Shown here: piece after piece, positions 26,888-36,074 of the stretch
Numbering within the stretch: position 1 is the stretch's first letter
Layout of the letters: every line of letters starts with the position of its first letter
NCBI RefSeq assembly: GCF_000420825.1
Contig: NZ_ATVR01000009.1
Coordinates: 1-64,000, forward strand
DNA: 64,000 nucleotides
Source: Butyrivibrio sp. AE2015
GTDB lineage: Bacteria; Bacillota; Clostridia; Lachnospirales; Lachnospiraceae
Reading direction: 5' to 3'
The notes under the pieces: model-generated
Database searches by the model: none
Seen by the model: the letters and a program-made list of their open reading frames with translations, nothing else
Told to the model about the DNA's origin: nothing
Made by a program: the position numbers and the translations under genes

Positions 26888-28078
26888 ATGGCACAGAAAG
26901 TAGTTTTAGCGGGTGCAGTGAGAACAGCTATCGGCAAAATGGGTGGAGCCCTCAGCAACACTCCTGCAGCAGAACTTGGTTCAATCGTAATCAAGGAGGC
27001 ACTTAACCGTGCAGGTGTTAAGCCTGAGATGGTTGACGAGGTACTGATGGGATGCGTTATCCAGGCTGGACTTGGACAGAACGTAGCAAGACAGGCTTCA
27101 ATCAAGGCTGGTCTTCCAATTGAGACTCCTGCAGTTACTATCAACGTAGTTTGTGGTTCTGGTCTTAACTGTGTCAACATGGCAGCTGATCTTATCAAGG
27201 CTGGCGAGGCTGATATAGTTGTTGCTGGTGGTATGGAGAACATGTCTATGGCTCCTTATGCACTTCCTAATGCACGTTTCGGATATCGTATGAACAACGG
27301 AACAGTTGTAGATACAATGGTAAACGATGCTCTTACAGATGCTTTCAATCATTATCACATGATGATCACAGCAGAGAATATCTGCGATAGATGGGGACTT
27401 ACAAGACAGGAACTTGATGAGTTCTCAGCAAACTCACAGCAGAAATGTGAGAAGGCGCAGGCATCCGGCAGATTCAACGACGAGATCGTTCCTGTTCCTG
27501 TAAAGGTTAAAAAGGAAATGGTTGAGTTCAAGGTTGATGAGGGTCCTCGTGCCGGCACAACAGTAGAGACACTTTCAAAGCTTAAATGCTGCTCTGGTAA
27601 AGAGGGCGGACTTGTAACAGCTGGTAATGCTTCAGGTATCAATGATGGTGCTGCTGCAGTAGTTGTTATGAGCGAAGAGAAGGCAAAAGAACTTGGAATC
27701 AAGCCTATGGCTACATGGGTAGGCGGAGCTCTTGCAGGTGTTGAGCCAGAAGTTATGGGTATCGGACCTGTTGCAGCTACAAAGAAAGTTCTTAAGAAGA
27801 CAGAGCTTTCACTTGATGATATCGATCTTATCGAGGCTAACGAAGCATTCGCAGCTCAGTCAGTTGCAGTTGCTAAGGACCTTGGATTTGATATGAATAA
27901 GGTTAACGTTAACGGTGGCGCTATTGCACTTGGACACCCTGTTGGAGCATCAGGATGCCGTATCCTTGTAACTCTTCTTCATGAGATGCAGAAGAGAGAA
28001 GATGCTAAGAAGGGTCTTGCAACACTTTGCATCGGCGGCGGAATGGGCTGCGCTACTATAGTAGAGAAATATGAGTGA
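26888..28078 (+). CDS. thl: Acetyl-CoA acetyltransferase (thiolase)
   Basis: 396 residues. Condenses two acetyl-CoA to acetoacetyl-CoA, the first step to butyrate. The nucleophilic Cys is in [12 protein letters not shown] (about 88), the His in [14 protein letters not shown] (about 350) and the second Cys in CIGGGMGC (about 383). First gene of the butyrate operon. GGAGG precedes the ATG. A paralogue with very similar sequence lies at 36075-37256. Confidence 0.97.
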   Translation: MAQKVVLAGAVRTAIGKMGGALSNTPAAELGSIVIKEALNRAGVKPEMVDEVLMGCVIQAGLGQNVARQASIKAGLPIETPAVTINVVCGSGLNCVNMAADLIKAGEADIVVAGGMENMSMAPYALPNARFGYRMNNGTVVDTMVNDALTDAFNHYHMMITAENICDRWGLTRQELDEFSANSQQKCEKAQASGRFNDEIVPVPVKVKKEMVEFKVDEGPRAGTTVETLSKLKCCSGKEGGLVTAGNASGINDGAAAVVVMSEEKAKELGIKPMATWVGGALAGVEPEVMGIGPVAATKKVLKKTELSLDDIDLIEANEAFAAQSVAVAKDLGFDMNKVNVNGGAIALGHPVGASGCRILVTLLHEMQKREDAKKGLATLCIGGGMGCATIVEKYE

Positions 28079-28095
28079 TAAAGGGATTCAAACTG

Positions 28096-28131
28096 AATCA
28101 GTCTGTCGTGCTTGCACGATACAGACTGATT
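28096..28131 (+). repeat. Strong stem-loop between thl and crt
   Basis: AATCAGTCTGT-CGTG-cttg-CACG-at-ACAGACTGATT; 15 paired bases, no T run after it. Because it lacks a U tract it is more likely an mRNA processing or stability element than a strong terminator. Confidence 0.75.
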
Positions 28132-28168
28132 TAGCTTGAAGACCGAACATACATGAGGGCTGTAAACA

Positions 28169-28240
28169 CTTGGCGAAGTTTTTTTGAGCCTAGTGTGCGC
28201 GTGTTCCAGCGAACAAATGTGAGAGCTGGAACTACCTTAT
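28169..28240 (+). ncRNA. Two-hairpin intercistronic RNA motif, copy 1
   Basis: Hairpin A: CTTGGC (28169-28174) with GCCTAG (28188-28193). Hairpin B: GTTCCAGC (28203-28210) with GCTGGAAC (28225-28232). About 75% identical to copy 2 at 29085-29155, with several paired changes that keep the stems. Confidence 0.7.
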
Positions 28241-28284
28241 GAAGTCATGCGTATATCACTAATAAATATAAAGGAGAATGAAAA

Positions 28285-29079
28285 ATGGGATTTGTTAATT
28301 GTGAGTTAAAAGACAACGTAGCAATCGTTACAATCAATCGTCCTGAAGCACTCAACGCTCTTAATTCACAGGTTCTTGATGACCTTGCTGCTACATTCGA
28401 TGCAATCGATACAAATGTAGTAAGAGCAGTTGTTCTTACAGGCGCAGGAGAGAAATCTTTTGTTGCCGGTGCTGATATCGGAGAGATGAGCACACTTACA
28501 AAGGCTGAAGGCGAAGCTTTCGGTAAAAAAGGAAATGATATCTTCCGCAAGATCGAGCAGTTCCCTGTTCCTGTAATTGCTGCAGTAAACGGATTTGCTC
28601 TTGGCGGTGGATGCGAGATCTCAATGAGCTGCGATATTCGTATCTGCTCAGAGAACGCTATGTTTGGTCAGCCTGAGGTTGGTCTTGGAATCACACCTGG
28701 ATTTGGTGGAACACAGAGACTTGCTCGTCTTATAGGTGCAGGAATGGCTAAGCAGCTTATTTACACAGCTCGCAATATTAAGGCTGATGAAGCTCTTAGA
28801 ATTGGTCTTGTTAATGCAGTTTATCCACAGAAAGAGCTCATGGCAGCAGCAGAGAAGATGGCTTCTCAGATCGCAGCTAATGCTCCTATCGCTGTTCGTG
28901 CATGCAAGAAAGCAATCAATGATGGACTTCAGACAGATATAGATGAAGCAATCGTTATCGAAGAAAAGCTCTTTGGCTCATGCTTTGAGACAGAGGATCA
29001 GAAAGAGGGAATGGCTAACTTCCTTAGAAAGAAAGATGATCCAGCAAAAGTTAAAGTTGTTGCTTTTAAAAATGGCTGA
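28285..29079 (+). CDS. crt: 3-hydroxybutyryl-CoA dehydratase (crotonase)
   Basis: 264 residues. Dehydrates 3-hydroxybutyryl-CoA to crotonyl-CoA. Crotonase motifs: TINRPEALNALN, oxyanion-hole VAGADIGEM, GGGCEISMSCDIRI with one catalytic Glu (about 112), and QPEVGLGITPGFGGTQRLARL with the other (about 132). AAGGAG lies 8 bases before the ATG. It is separated from thl by 206 bases that hold two structured RNA elements. Confidence 0.96.
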   Translation: MGFVNCELKDNVAIVTINRPEALNALNSQVLDDLAATFDAIDTNVVRAVVLTGAGEKSFVAGADIGEMSTLTKAEGEAFGKKGNDIFRKIEQFPVPVIAAVNGFALGGGCEISMSCDIRICSENAMFGQPEVGLGITPGFGGTQRLARLIGAGMAKQLIYTARNIKADEALRIGLVNAVYPQKELMAAAEKMASQIAANAPIAVRACKKAINDGLQTDIDEAIVIEEKLFGSCFETEDQKEGMANFLRKKDDPAKVKVVAFKNG

Positions 29080-29084
29080 GAGAA

Positions 29085-29155
29085 CCTGGCGAAGTATTTT
29101 TGAGTCTGGTTCGAACGTGTTCCGGCGAACGAAAGTGAGAGCGGAACTTCCTTAT
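29085..29155 (+). ncRNA. Two-hairpin intercistronic RNA motif, copy 2
   Basis: Hairpin A: CCTGGC (29085-29090) with GTCTGG (29104-29109). Hairpin B: GTTCCG (29119-29124) with CGGAAC (29142-29147). It starts 5 bases after the crt stop. Shared core with copy 1: TGGCGAAGT, TTTTTGAG, CGTGTTCC, GCGAAC, GTGAGAGC and CCTTAT. Confidence 0.7.
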
Positions 29156-29189
29156 ACACATAAAAAATTATTTTTAGGAGGATTTTAAA

Positions 29190-30065
29190 ATGAAGGTAGC
29201 TGTTATTGGCGCAGGTACAATGGGTTCAGGAATTGCTCAGACATTTGCTCAGGCTGAGTCTGTAGAGAAGGTTTATCTTTGCGATATCAAGACTGAGTTT
29301 GCTGAGGGCGGATTTGCAAAGATCAAAAAGGGTCTTGATAAGCAGGTTGCTAAGGGAAAGAAAACTCAGGAAGAAGCTGATAAGATCATCGGCAAGATCC
29401 AGACAGGTCTTAATGACATCTGTGCTGATGCTGATCTTGTAGTTGAGGCTGCTCTTGAAGTTATGGATATCAAGAAGAACCTTTTCAAGGAGCTTCAGGA
29501 CAACATCGTAAAGAATCCTGATTGCATCTTTGCATCAAATACATCATCTCTTTCAATTACAGAGATCGGTTCAGGTCTTGCAAAGCCTATCATCGGTATG
29601 CACTTCTTCAATCCAGCTCCTGTTATGAAGCTCGTTGAGGTTATCCAGGGTGCTAACACTCCTGATGACATGGTAGAGAAGATCAAGAAGATCTCAGAAG
29701 ACCTTGGTAAGACACCTGTACAGGTTAATGAAGCAGCAGGATTCGTTGTAAACAGAATTCTTGTTCCTATGATCAACGAAGGTATCTTCGTATATTCAGA
29801 AGGCGTTTCAGATATCCAGGGTATCGATACAGCTATGAAGCTTGGATGTAACCACCCAATGGGACCATTAGAGCTCGGCGATTATATCGGACTTGATATC
29901 GTTCTTGCTATCATGGACGTTCTTTATTCAGAAACAGGCGATTCAAAATATCGCGCATGCCCACTTCTTCGTAAGATGGTTCGTGGTAAGAAGCTTGGCG
30001 TTAAGACAGGAATTGGTTTCTACAATTATGCAGATGGAAACAAGGTTCCTACAGACCGCGCCTAA
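29190..30065 (+). CDS. hbd: 3-hydroxybutyryl-CoA dehydrogenase
   Basis: 291 residues. Reduces acetoacetyl-CoA to 3-hydroxybutyryl-CoA with NAD(P)H. Rossmann motif [29 protein letters not shown], and the catalytic His in [18 protein letters not shown] (about 138); C-terminal AGFVVNRIL and [19 protein letters not shown]. The catalytic Glu is in KLVEV. AGGAGG is 6 bases upstream. Confidence 0.97.
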   Translation: MKVAVIGAGTMGSGIAQTFAQAESVEKVYLCDIKTEFAEGGFAKIKKGLDKQVAKGKKTQEEADKIIGKIQTGLNDICADADLVVEAALEVMDIKKNLFKELQDNIVKNPDCIFASNTSSLSITEIGSGLAKPIIGMHFFNPAPVMKLVEVIQGANTPDDMVEKIKKISEDLGKTPVQVNEAAGFVVNRILVPMINEGIFVYSEGVSDIQGIDTAMKLGCNHPMGPLELGDYIGLDIVLAIMDVLYSETGDSKYRACPLLRKMVRGKKLGVKTGIGFYNYADGNKVPTDRA

Positions 30066-30111
30066 CTACATTATAGATTTAAATGATTAATATGATTCGG
30101 AGGAAAAAATA

Positions 30112-31272
30112 ATGGATTTTCAGCTTGATCAGCAACATGAAATGGCTAGAGCTCTTTTCAAAGAGTTTGCAGAAAAAGAAGTAAAGCCACATGCAATAGA
30201 CGTTGACGAGACAGAAGTTTTCCCTAGGGAAACAGTTGCAAAAATGCAGAAATATGGATTCATGGGTATTCCGATTCCAAAGGAGTACGGTGGACAGGGT
30301 TGTGATCCTCTTACATACGTTATGTGTGTAGAGGAGCTTGCAAAGGTTTGTGGTACAACAGCAGTTATCGTATCTGCTCACACATCACTTTGCTGCGATC
30401 CTATCATGACTTATGGTACAGAAGAACAGAAGCAGAAATACCTTGTACCTCTTGCTAAGGGTGAGAAGCTTGGTGCTTTCGGTCTTACTGAGCCTATGGC
30501 TGGTACAGATGCTCAGGGCGTTCAGACAAAGGCTGTTCTTTCAGAAGATGGTAAAGAGTGGATCCTTAACGGTTCAAAGTGCTTTATCACAAACGGTAAG
30601 GAAGCTGATATTTATATCATCATCGCTTACACAGATATCGTAGAAGATAAGAAGGGCAGAAAACAGAAGAAGTTCTCAGCATTCATCGTTGAGAAAGATA
30701 CTCCTGGATTCACTTTCGGAACAAAAGAAAACAAGATGGGTATCCGCGGTTCATCAACATATGAACTTATTTTCCAGGATTGCCATATCCCAGCAGAGAA
30801 CCTTCTTGGTGCAAGAGGAAAGGGATTCCCTATCGCTATGCACACTCTTGATGGCGGACGTATTGGTATCGCTGCTCAGGCTCTTGGTATTGCTGAGGGC
30901 GCACTCGACAGAACAGTTGAGTATGTAAAAGAGAGAAAGCAGTTCGGAAGATCTATCGGAGCATTCCAGAATACACAGTTCCAGCTTGCAAACATGGCTA
31001 CACAGTGCGAAGCTGCTAAACTCCTTGTTTACCAGGCTGCTGATGCAAAGAAGAATAAAGACTACTATGGCGTTGAAGCTGCAAAGGCAAAACTCTTTGC
31101 TGCAGAAGCTGCTATGGATGTAACTACAAAGGCTGTACAGCTTCACGGTGGTTACGGATACATCAGAGAGTACGAAGTAGAGCGTATGATGCGTGATGCT
31201 AAGATCACAGAGATCTACGAAGGTACATCTGAAGTTCAGAGAATGGTTATTTCCGGAGCATTACTTAAGTAA
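30112..31272 (+). CDS. bcd: Butyryl-CoA dehydrogenase
   Basis: 386 residues. FAD acyl-CoA dehydrogenase that reduces crotonyl-CoA to butyryl-CoA, working with EtfAB in an electron-bifurcating complex in anaerobes. Signature segments: [47 protein letters not shown] and, near the end, [28 protein letters not shown], whose EGTSE holds the catalytic Glu. Followed 35 bases later by etfB. Confidence 0.96.
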   Translation: MDFQLDQQHEMARALFKEFAEKEVKPHAIDVDETEVFPRETVAKMQKYGFMGIPIPKEYGGQGCDPLTYVMCVEELAKVCGTTAVIVSAHTSLCCDPIMTYGTEEQKQKYLVPLAKGEKLGAFGLTEPMAGTDAQGVQTKAVLSEDGKEWILNGSKCFITNGKEADIYIIIAYTDIVEDKKGRKQKKFSAFIVEKDTPGFTFGTKENKMGIRGSSTYELIFQDCHIPAENLLGARGKGFPIAMHTLDGGRIGIAAQALGIAEGALDRTVEYVKERKQFGRSIGAFQNTQFQLANMATQCEAAKLLVYQAADAKKNKDYYGVEAAKAKLFAAEAAMDVTTKAVQLHGGYGYIREYEVERMMRDAKITEIYEGTSEVQRMVISGALLK

Positions 31273-31307
31273 TCAGTTAGCGAAGAAAAATATAAGGAGA
31301 AAATACA

Positions 31308-32099
31308 ATGAAAGTAGTTGTTTGCATTAAGCAGGTCCCTGATACAAAGGGCGGCGTTAAGTTCAAACCCGATGGAACATTGGATAGAGGTGCAATGCTC
31401 GCTATCATGAATCCTGATGACAAAGCAGGACTTGAGGCAGCACTTAGATTAAAAGATCAGTATGGAGCAGAGGTTACAGTTCTTACAATGGGACTTCCTA
31501 AGGCTGATGCTGTTCTTAGAGAAGCTTTTGCTATGGGCGCAGACAAGGCAATCCTTGTCACAGATAGAGTACTCGGCGGCGCAGATACATGGGCAACATC
31601 TTCTACTATTGCTGGAGCACTTAGAAATCTTGAGTATGATCTTATCATCACTGGCCGTCAGGCTATCGATGGAGATACAGCTCAGGTTGGTCCTCAGATT
31701 TCTGAGCACCTTCACCTTCCTGTAATCTCATATGCAGAAGAGATCAAAGTTGATGAGAAGGCTCGTACTGTAGAAGTAAAGAGACAGTTTGAAGACAGAT
31801 ATCACATCGTAAAGGCTAAGATGCCTTGCCTTGTTACAGCTCTTTCTGAGCTCAATGAGCCCAGATATATGACTCCTGGCGGAATTTTCGATGCTTTCGA
31901 AAAGGAAGTTACTGTTTGGGGAAGAGCAGATCTTAAGGACGTTGACGATTCAAACCTTGGTCTTAAGGGATCACCTACACAGATCGCTAAAGCTTCTGAT
32001 AAGGTTAAGAAGGGTCAGGGAGAAAAAGTTGCTCCTGATTCAGCTGAAGAAGCAGTAGATTATATCGTAGGTAAGCTTACAGAAAAGCACGTCATCTAA
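31308..32099 (+). CDS. etfB: Electron transfer flavoprotein, beta subunit
   Basis: 263 residues, full length for EtfB. CIKQVPDTKGGVKF at the N-terminus, DLIITGRQAIDGDTAQVGPQI near 110-130 (the conserved NAD/AMP contact loop of the family) and LPVISYAEEI. Forms a heterodimer with EtfA, the gene 27 bases downstream. Confidence 0.96.
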   Translation: MKVVVCIKQVPDTKGGVKFKPDGTLDRGAMLAIMNPDDKAGLEAALRLKDQYGAEVTVLTMGLPKADAVLREAFAMGADKAILVTDRVLGGADTWATSSTIAGALRNLEYDLIITGRQAIDGDTAQVGPQISEHLHLPVISYAEEIKVDEKARTVEVKRQFEDRYHIVKAKMPCLVTALSELNEPRYMTPGGIFDAFEKEVTVWGRADLKDVDDSNLGLKGSPTQIAKASDKVKKGQGEKVAPDSAEEAVDYIVGKLTEKHVI

Positions 32100-32126
32100 T
32101 ATTTTTAATTGAAAAGGAGAAAAGTC

Positions 32127-33176
32127 ATGTCTTTAGAAGAATATAAAGGTGTATTTATATTTGCTCAGCAGGTAGACAATGAACTTTCAAGTATCGCACT
32201 TGAACTTCTGGGCAAAGCAAAGAGTCTTGCAGAAGACCTTGATGAGAAAAAAGTTACAGCCGTACTTCTTGGTAGTGATGTTAAGGGGCTTGTAGACAAG
32301 CTTGCTGAGTATGGTGCAGATAGAGTAATCGTTGTTGATGATCCTGCTCTTAAGGATTACAGAACAGAACCTTATACACATGCTCTTGCATCTGTAATCG
32401 ATGAGTTTAAGCCTGAGATCCTTCTTGTTGGCGCTACAGCTATCGGAAGAGATCTTGGTCCTAGAGTATCATCAAGAGTACATACAGGTCTTACAGCTGA
32501 CTGTACAAGTCTTGATATTGGTGATTTCCCTCTTGAGCCTTCACCAGTTAGAGAGACAAAGCACAAACAGCTCCTTATGACAAGACCTGCATTTGGTGGA
32601 AATACAATCGCAACAATCGCTTGCCCTGATTTCCGTCCTCAGATGGCTACAGTTCGTCCTGGTGTTATGCAGAAGATTGATCCTATCAAGGGTGCTAAGG
32701 CAGAAGTTGTTGAATTCAATCCTGGATTCGAAGAGAACGACTGCTACACAGAAATCCTTAAGATCGTTAAAGAGGCTTCTTCAGTTGCTGATATCCAGGC
32801 AGCTAAGATCCTTGTATCAGGCGGTCGTGGAGTTGGCAGTGCTGAGAACTTCAAGATCCTTGATGATCTTGCAGAAGCTCTGGGCGGAACAGTTTCCTGC
32901 TCACGTGCAGTTGTAGATTCAGGCTGGAAGCCAAAGGATCTTCAGGTTGGACAGACAGGTAAGACAGTTAGACCTCAGCTCTACTTTGCAATCGGTATTT
33001 CCGGAGCTATCCAGCACGTTGCAGGTATGGAAGAGTCTGATATCATCATTGCTATCAACAAAGATGAGAATGCTCCTATCTTTGATGTAGCTGATTATGG
33101 TGTAGTTGGAGATCTTAACAAGATCGTTCCTGCTCTTACAAAGAAGATCAAAGAAGCTCTTGCAGCAAAGAACTGA
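32127..33176 (+). CDS. etfA: Electron transfer flavoprotein, alpha subunit
   Basis: 349 residues. The C-terminal FAD domain is clear: ILVSGGRGVGSAENFKILDDLAEALGG, SRAVVDSGWKPKDLQVGQTGKTVRPQLYFAIGISGAIQHVAGM and IIAINKDENAPIFDVADYGVVGD. ATG at 32127 chosen because AAGGAG lies 8 bases upstream; an in-frame ATG-like start at 32109 overlaps that site. Last gene of the butyrate operon. No butyryl-CoA:acetate CoA-transferase or butyrate kinase is in the window. Confidence 0.96.
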   Translation: MSLEEYKGVFIFAQQVDNELSSIALELLGKAKSLAEDLDEKKVTAVLLGSDVKGLVDKLAEYGADRVIVVDDPALKDYRTEPYTHALASVIDEFKPEILLVGATAIGRDLGPRVSSRVHTGLTADCTSLDIGDFPLEPSPVRETKHKQLLMTRPAFGGNTIATIACPDFRPQMATVRPGVMQKIDPIKGAKAEVVEFNPGFEENDCYTEILKIVKEASSVADIQAAKILVSGGRGVGSAENFKILDDLAEALGGTVSCSRAVVDSGWKPKDLQVGQTGKTVRPQLYFAIGISGAIQHVAGMEESDIIIAINKDENAPIFDVADYGVVGDLNKIVPALTKKIKEALAAKN

Positions 33177-33189
33177 TAAATTGATCATT

Positions 33190-33226
33190 AAAGGCCGGTG
33201 CCAATTTGGTGCTGGTCTTTTTTTAA
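33190..33226 (+). terminator. Terminator of the butyrate operon
   Basis: AAAGGCCGGTGCC pairs with GGTGCTGGTCTTT, then TTTT; 14 bases after the etfA stop. Confidence 0.92.
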
Positions 33227-33270
33227 TGATTTTTTGATTAAATTGTTTAAAATATAACCCCCCAGGGGGC

Positions 33271-33300
33271 TTGTGAGCCGGTTTTCCGCTCTACTATAAT
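33271..33300 (+). promoter_or_regulatory. Promoter of cbiMN
   Basis: TTGTGA (33271-33276), 18-base spacer, TATAAT (33295-33300). A CCCCCCAGGGGG repeat lies just upstream of the -35 box. Confidence 0.6.
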
Positions 33301-33319
33301 AAAACCTATAGCCAAGGAT

Positions 33320-33367
33320 AAGGCAAGCGTAAAGGTGCGGAGTTCTTCCGACTTTTGTGCTTGCCTT
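33320..33367 (+). ncRNA. Large stem-loop in the cobalt transporter leader
   Basis: AAGGCAAGC (33320-33328) pairs with GCTTGCCTT (33359-33367); inside, AAAGGTGCGGA pairs with TTCCGACTTT. It fills nearly the whole leader between promoter and the cbiM ribosome binding site. No cobalamin or NiCo riboswitch signature is recognisable, so its role is open. Confidence 0.6.
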
Positions 33368-33401
33368 CCCCTTAAAAGAATTCCAATTGGAGGAGAAGAG
33401 T

Positions 33402-34403
33402 ATGCATATGGCAGACGCCCTTGTGGCACCGGCAGTAGCTGGAACAATGTATGTATTATCAACAGGAGCAGCAGGTGTTTCTGTAAAAAATGTGAGGGAA
33501 GAAAATGATCCAAAAAAGATTCCTGTTATGGGGGTAATGGGAGCTTTTGTATTTGCAACACAGATGCTTAATTTTACAATTCCGGGCACAGGTTCTTCGG
33601 GACATCTTTGCGGAGGCATGATGCTTTCAGCAATGCTTGGACCTTACGCAGGCTTCCTTACAATGATAGGAGTGTTACTTGTTCAGTGTCTTCTTTTTGC
33701 TGATGGTGGACTGTTGGCACTAGGATGTAATATATGGAATATGGCCTTTTACGGGTGCTTTGTGGGAGCACTGTTAATATGGCGTCCTTTCATGAAAAAA
33801 GGCGCATCAAGAGCTAAAATAATCGCAGCATCAATAATCGGATGTGTTTTGACACTTCAGATGGGAGCATTCTCTGTGACAATTGAGACCCTTTTGTCAG
33901 GAATTACAGAACTTCCATTTTCAGTATTCTTAGCAACAATGCAGCCAATCCATCTTGCAATCGGCTTCGTTGAGGGACTTATCACTTCAGCAGTTCTTAT
34001 ATTTGTAAATGAAGCAAGACCTGAACTTTTGTGGGGAGTTGGCGAGAAATCCTCAAATGAAGGAAAGCTTTCATTTAAGAACACTATTATTGCCATTGCA
34101 GTTGCAGCAGCTATTTGTGGCGGTGTAGTTTCTCTTTTTGCATCTGCATTCCCGGATGGCCTTGAGTGGTCTATGGAACAGGTAGCAGGAACTACAGAGC
34201 TTGAGGCTGATGGCGGAGCATATGAGACTGCATCAGCAATTCAGGATACTACATCACTTTTTCCTGATTACGCTTTCAAGGACAGCGAATCAGCTGTTGG
34301 AACAAGCTTTTCCGGAATCGTTGGAGCGCTTGTTGTAGTTGGAGTTACTGTTGGTGCCTGCTACGCATTTAAGTTTTTTAAGAAAAAAGAGAGTATTGCC
34401 TGA
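33402..34403 (+). CDS. cbiM: Cobalt/nickel ECF transporter, CbiM-CbiN-type fusion (substrate-binding)
   Basis: 333 residues. The N-terminal MHMADAL is the metal-binding start of CbiM/NikM, where the second-position His ligates the ion; this fixes the start at 33402 (GGAGGAG is 6 bases upstream). Membrane helices through about 220 carry the GTGSSGHLCGGMM and MQPIHLAIGFVEGL motifs. The rest (about 225-333) is a CbiN/PDGKE-like domain with PDGLEWSMEQ and a final membrane helix. So CbiM and CbiN functions are in one chain. It imports Co2+ or Ni2+; the ion cannot be told from sequence. Confidence 0.93.
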   Translation: MHMADALVAPAVAGTMYVLSTGAAGVSVKNVREENDPKKIPVMGVMGAFVFATQMLNFTIPGTGSSGHLCGGMMLSAMLGPYAGFLTMIGVLLVQCLLFADGGLLALGCNIWNMAFYGCFVGALLIWRPFMKKGASRAKIIAASIIGCVLTLQMGAFSVTIETLLSGITELPFSVFLATMQPIHLAIGFVEGLITSAVLIFVNEARPELLWGVGEKSSNEGKLSFKNTIIAIAVAAAICGGVVSLFASAFPDGLEWSMEQVAGTTELEADGGAYETASAIQDTTSLFPDYAFKDSESAVGTSFSGIVGALVVVGVTVGACYAFKFFKKKESIA

Positions 34404-34411
34404 TAAATGCT

Positions 34412-34440
34412 TTGACCATAAGCTTTCGTTGGAATATACT
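34412..34440 (+). promoter_or_regulatory. Internal promoter giving a leaderless cbiQ mRNA
   Basis: TTGACC (34412-34417), 17-base spacer, TATACT (34435-34440), and the ATG begins 6 bases later at 34447. There is no ribosome binding site between. Confidence 0.7.
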
Positions 34441-34446
34441 TGATAC

Positions 34447-35211
34447 ATGAATTCGATTGAAAAAAATTTACTTGAACTAAATAGAATAGAAAATCTGCAG
34501 CAGCGTTCTCATTGGATGAATAGACTTCATCCTTTGGGAAAGCTGCTTCTTAGCGTTTTATACATTTTTACCGTGGTTTCTTTTGACAAATATAAGGTGA
34601 CGCCCCTGATACTGATGTCAGTTTATCTTATATTTGGTTTTATCATAGGCGAGCTTTCATTCAGAGAAGGAATTTACAGGGTAAGACTTGTTCTTCCCCT
34701 CGTGATCTTTGTGGGGATCCTGAATCCTTTTTTTGACAAAAGAGTTCTTTTTTACCTGGGGACATTTGCTGTTACGGGTGGCATGGTGTCTATGCTGACC
34801 TTGATGCTAAAAGGATTTTATGCGGTACTGTCTTCGTATATCCTCATAGCTACAACTTCCATAGAAGACATTTGCTATGCTCTGCGGTGCGTTCATGTAC
34901 CTAAAACGGTAGTGCTTGTTATCATGCTTATTTACAGGTACTTTGATGTTATGGCAAAAGAGGCGGACAGGATAATGACAGCTTATACCCTAAGGGCGCC
35001 GTCTCAGAAGGGTATTCATTATAAGGCCTGGGGAACTCTGGTAGGCCAGTGGCTTTTGAGAAGCATGGACAGGGCGGAAATGGTGTATGAGAGCATGCTT
35101 CTTAGGGGATTTAACGGTGATTTTAAAATGAGGAGAAAAGAGGTTAAGAAGATAGATGTTTTGTACCCTCTTTTTTGGATCATTGTTTTTATTATAATCA
35201 GACATTTTTGA
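34447..35211 (+). CDS. cbiQ: ECF transporter transmembrane protein CbiQ
   Basis: 254 residues. Coupling subunit of the cobalt/nickel transporter: helices at about 30-50, 55-75, 85-125 and 235-254. The coupling motifs contacting the ATPase are seen: TAYTLRAPSQKG (about 178-190, usually A-R-G) and YESMLLRGFNGD (about 216-227). The gene has no Shine-Dalgarno sequence; see the promoter just upstream. Confidence 0.94.
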   Translation: MNSIEKNLLELNRIENLQQRSHWMNRLHPLGKLLLSVLYIFTVVSFDKYKVTPLILMSVYLIFGFIIGELSFREGIYRVRLVLPLVIFVGILNPFFDKRVLFYLGTFAVTGGMVSMLTLMLKGFYAVLSSYILIATTSIEDICYALRCVHVPKTVVLVIMLIYRYFDVMAKEADRIMTAYTLRAPSQKGIHYKAWGTLVGQWLLRSMDRAEMVYESMLLRGFNGDFKMRRKEVKKIDVLYPLFWIIVFIIIRHF

Positions 35212-35220
35212 GGAAAAGAT

Positions 35221-35967
35221 ATGCACACAGGAGTATGTGGAGAAATACTGAAAATAGAGCATTTGAGCTTTGGATATGAAAAGGGTGAGAAGGTTCTGAC
35301 TGATATCAGCTTTGAAGCTCATGACAAGGAGAGCATTGGTATTATCGGCTCAAACGGAATAGGAAAATCGACGCTTATGAAGCTGCTGGTGGGACTGTAC
35401 CTTAATTACGAGGGCAGGCTTGAAGTTGCAGGTCATACCATGGATAAAAAGAACTTAAATCACATCAGAGAGCATGTTGGCTATGTGTTCCAGGACTCTG
35501 ACAGTCAGCTCTTTTTGTCCACAGTTGAGGACGATGTGGCCTTTGGACCACAGAACTATGGGCTTTCCGCTGAAGATGTTGAAAAGAGAGTGACTAGTGC
35601 TCTTCAGAGGGTTCATATTGAAGCTTTGAGGAAAAAGCAGACCTATAAGCTTTCAGGCGGTGAGAAAAAGCTTGCGGCCATAGCAACAATCCTGGCTATG
35701 GAGCCTGATATTATAATTATGGATGAACCCTCAGTTGCGCTTGATCCAAGAAACAGGAAAAACCTCATTGGTATTTTGAATGAAATCGATGCTTTAAAAC
35801 TCATTACTTCCCATGATCTTGACTTTGTCATGGATACTTGTGAGAGAACTATTCTTATTGACGATGGAAAGATCATTGCGGATGGAAAAACAGATGAGAT
35901 ATTAAGGGATAAAGAACTTTTGGAATACCATGGTCTTGAGCTGCCACTTAGGTTTGGTGGATGTTAA
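35221..35967 (+). CDS. cbiO: ECF transporter ATPase CbiO
   Basis: 248 residues. ABC ATPase powering the metal importer. Walker A GSNGIGKST (about 41-49), Q-loop VGYVFQDSDSQLF, signature LSGGEKK (about 144), Walker B IIIMDEPSVALD and switch His in TSHDLDF. Start at 35221 fits GAGGAAAAGAT. Only 9 bases separate it from cbiQ. Confidence 0.95.
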   Translation: MHTGVCGEILKIEHLSFGYEKGEKVLTDISFEAHDKESIGIIGSNGIGKSTLMKLLVGLYLNYEGRLEVAGHTMDKKNLNHIREHVGYVFQDSDSQLFLSTVEDDVAFGPQNYGLSAEDVEKRVTSALQRVHIEALRKKQTYKLSGGEKKLAAIATILAMEPDIIIMDEPSVALDPRNRKNLIGILNEIDALKLITSHDLDFVMDTCERTILIDDGKIIADGKTDEILRDKELLEYHGLELPLRFGGC

Positions 35968-36021
35968 AAAGGGAAAAAATATATTATATTACGTTGAGTA
36001 CGTGTGATTATAATGATAAAA

Positions 36022-36051
36022 TAGAAGTGGTGTACACTACTTCTTTTTATT
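36022..36051 (+). terminator. Terminator after cbiO
   Basis: TAGAAGTGGTGTACACTACTTCTTTTTAT: a stem AGAAGT-ACTTCT with an inner GTG-CAC, then TTTTT. Confidence 0.75.
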
Positions 36052-36074
36052 TATAAAAAAATGGAGGAAAAGTT

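Noticed and set aside
28820-28835. DnaA box inside crt
   Set aside because: A single TTATCCACA in coding sequence is expected by chance.
33227-33401. Cobalamin or NiCo riboswitch before cbiM
   Set aside because: The conserved cores of those riboswitches are not found; only a simple long stem is seen.
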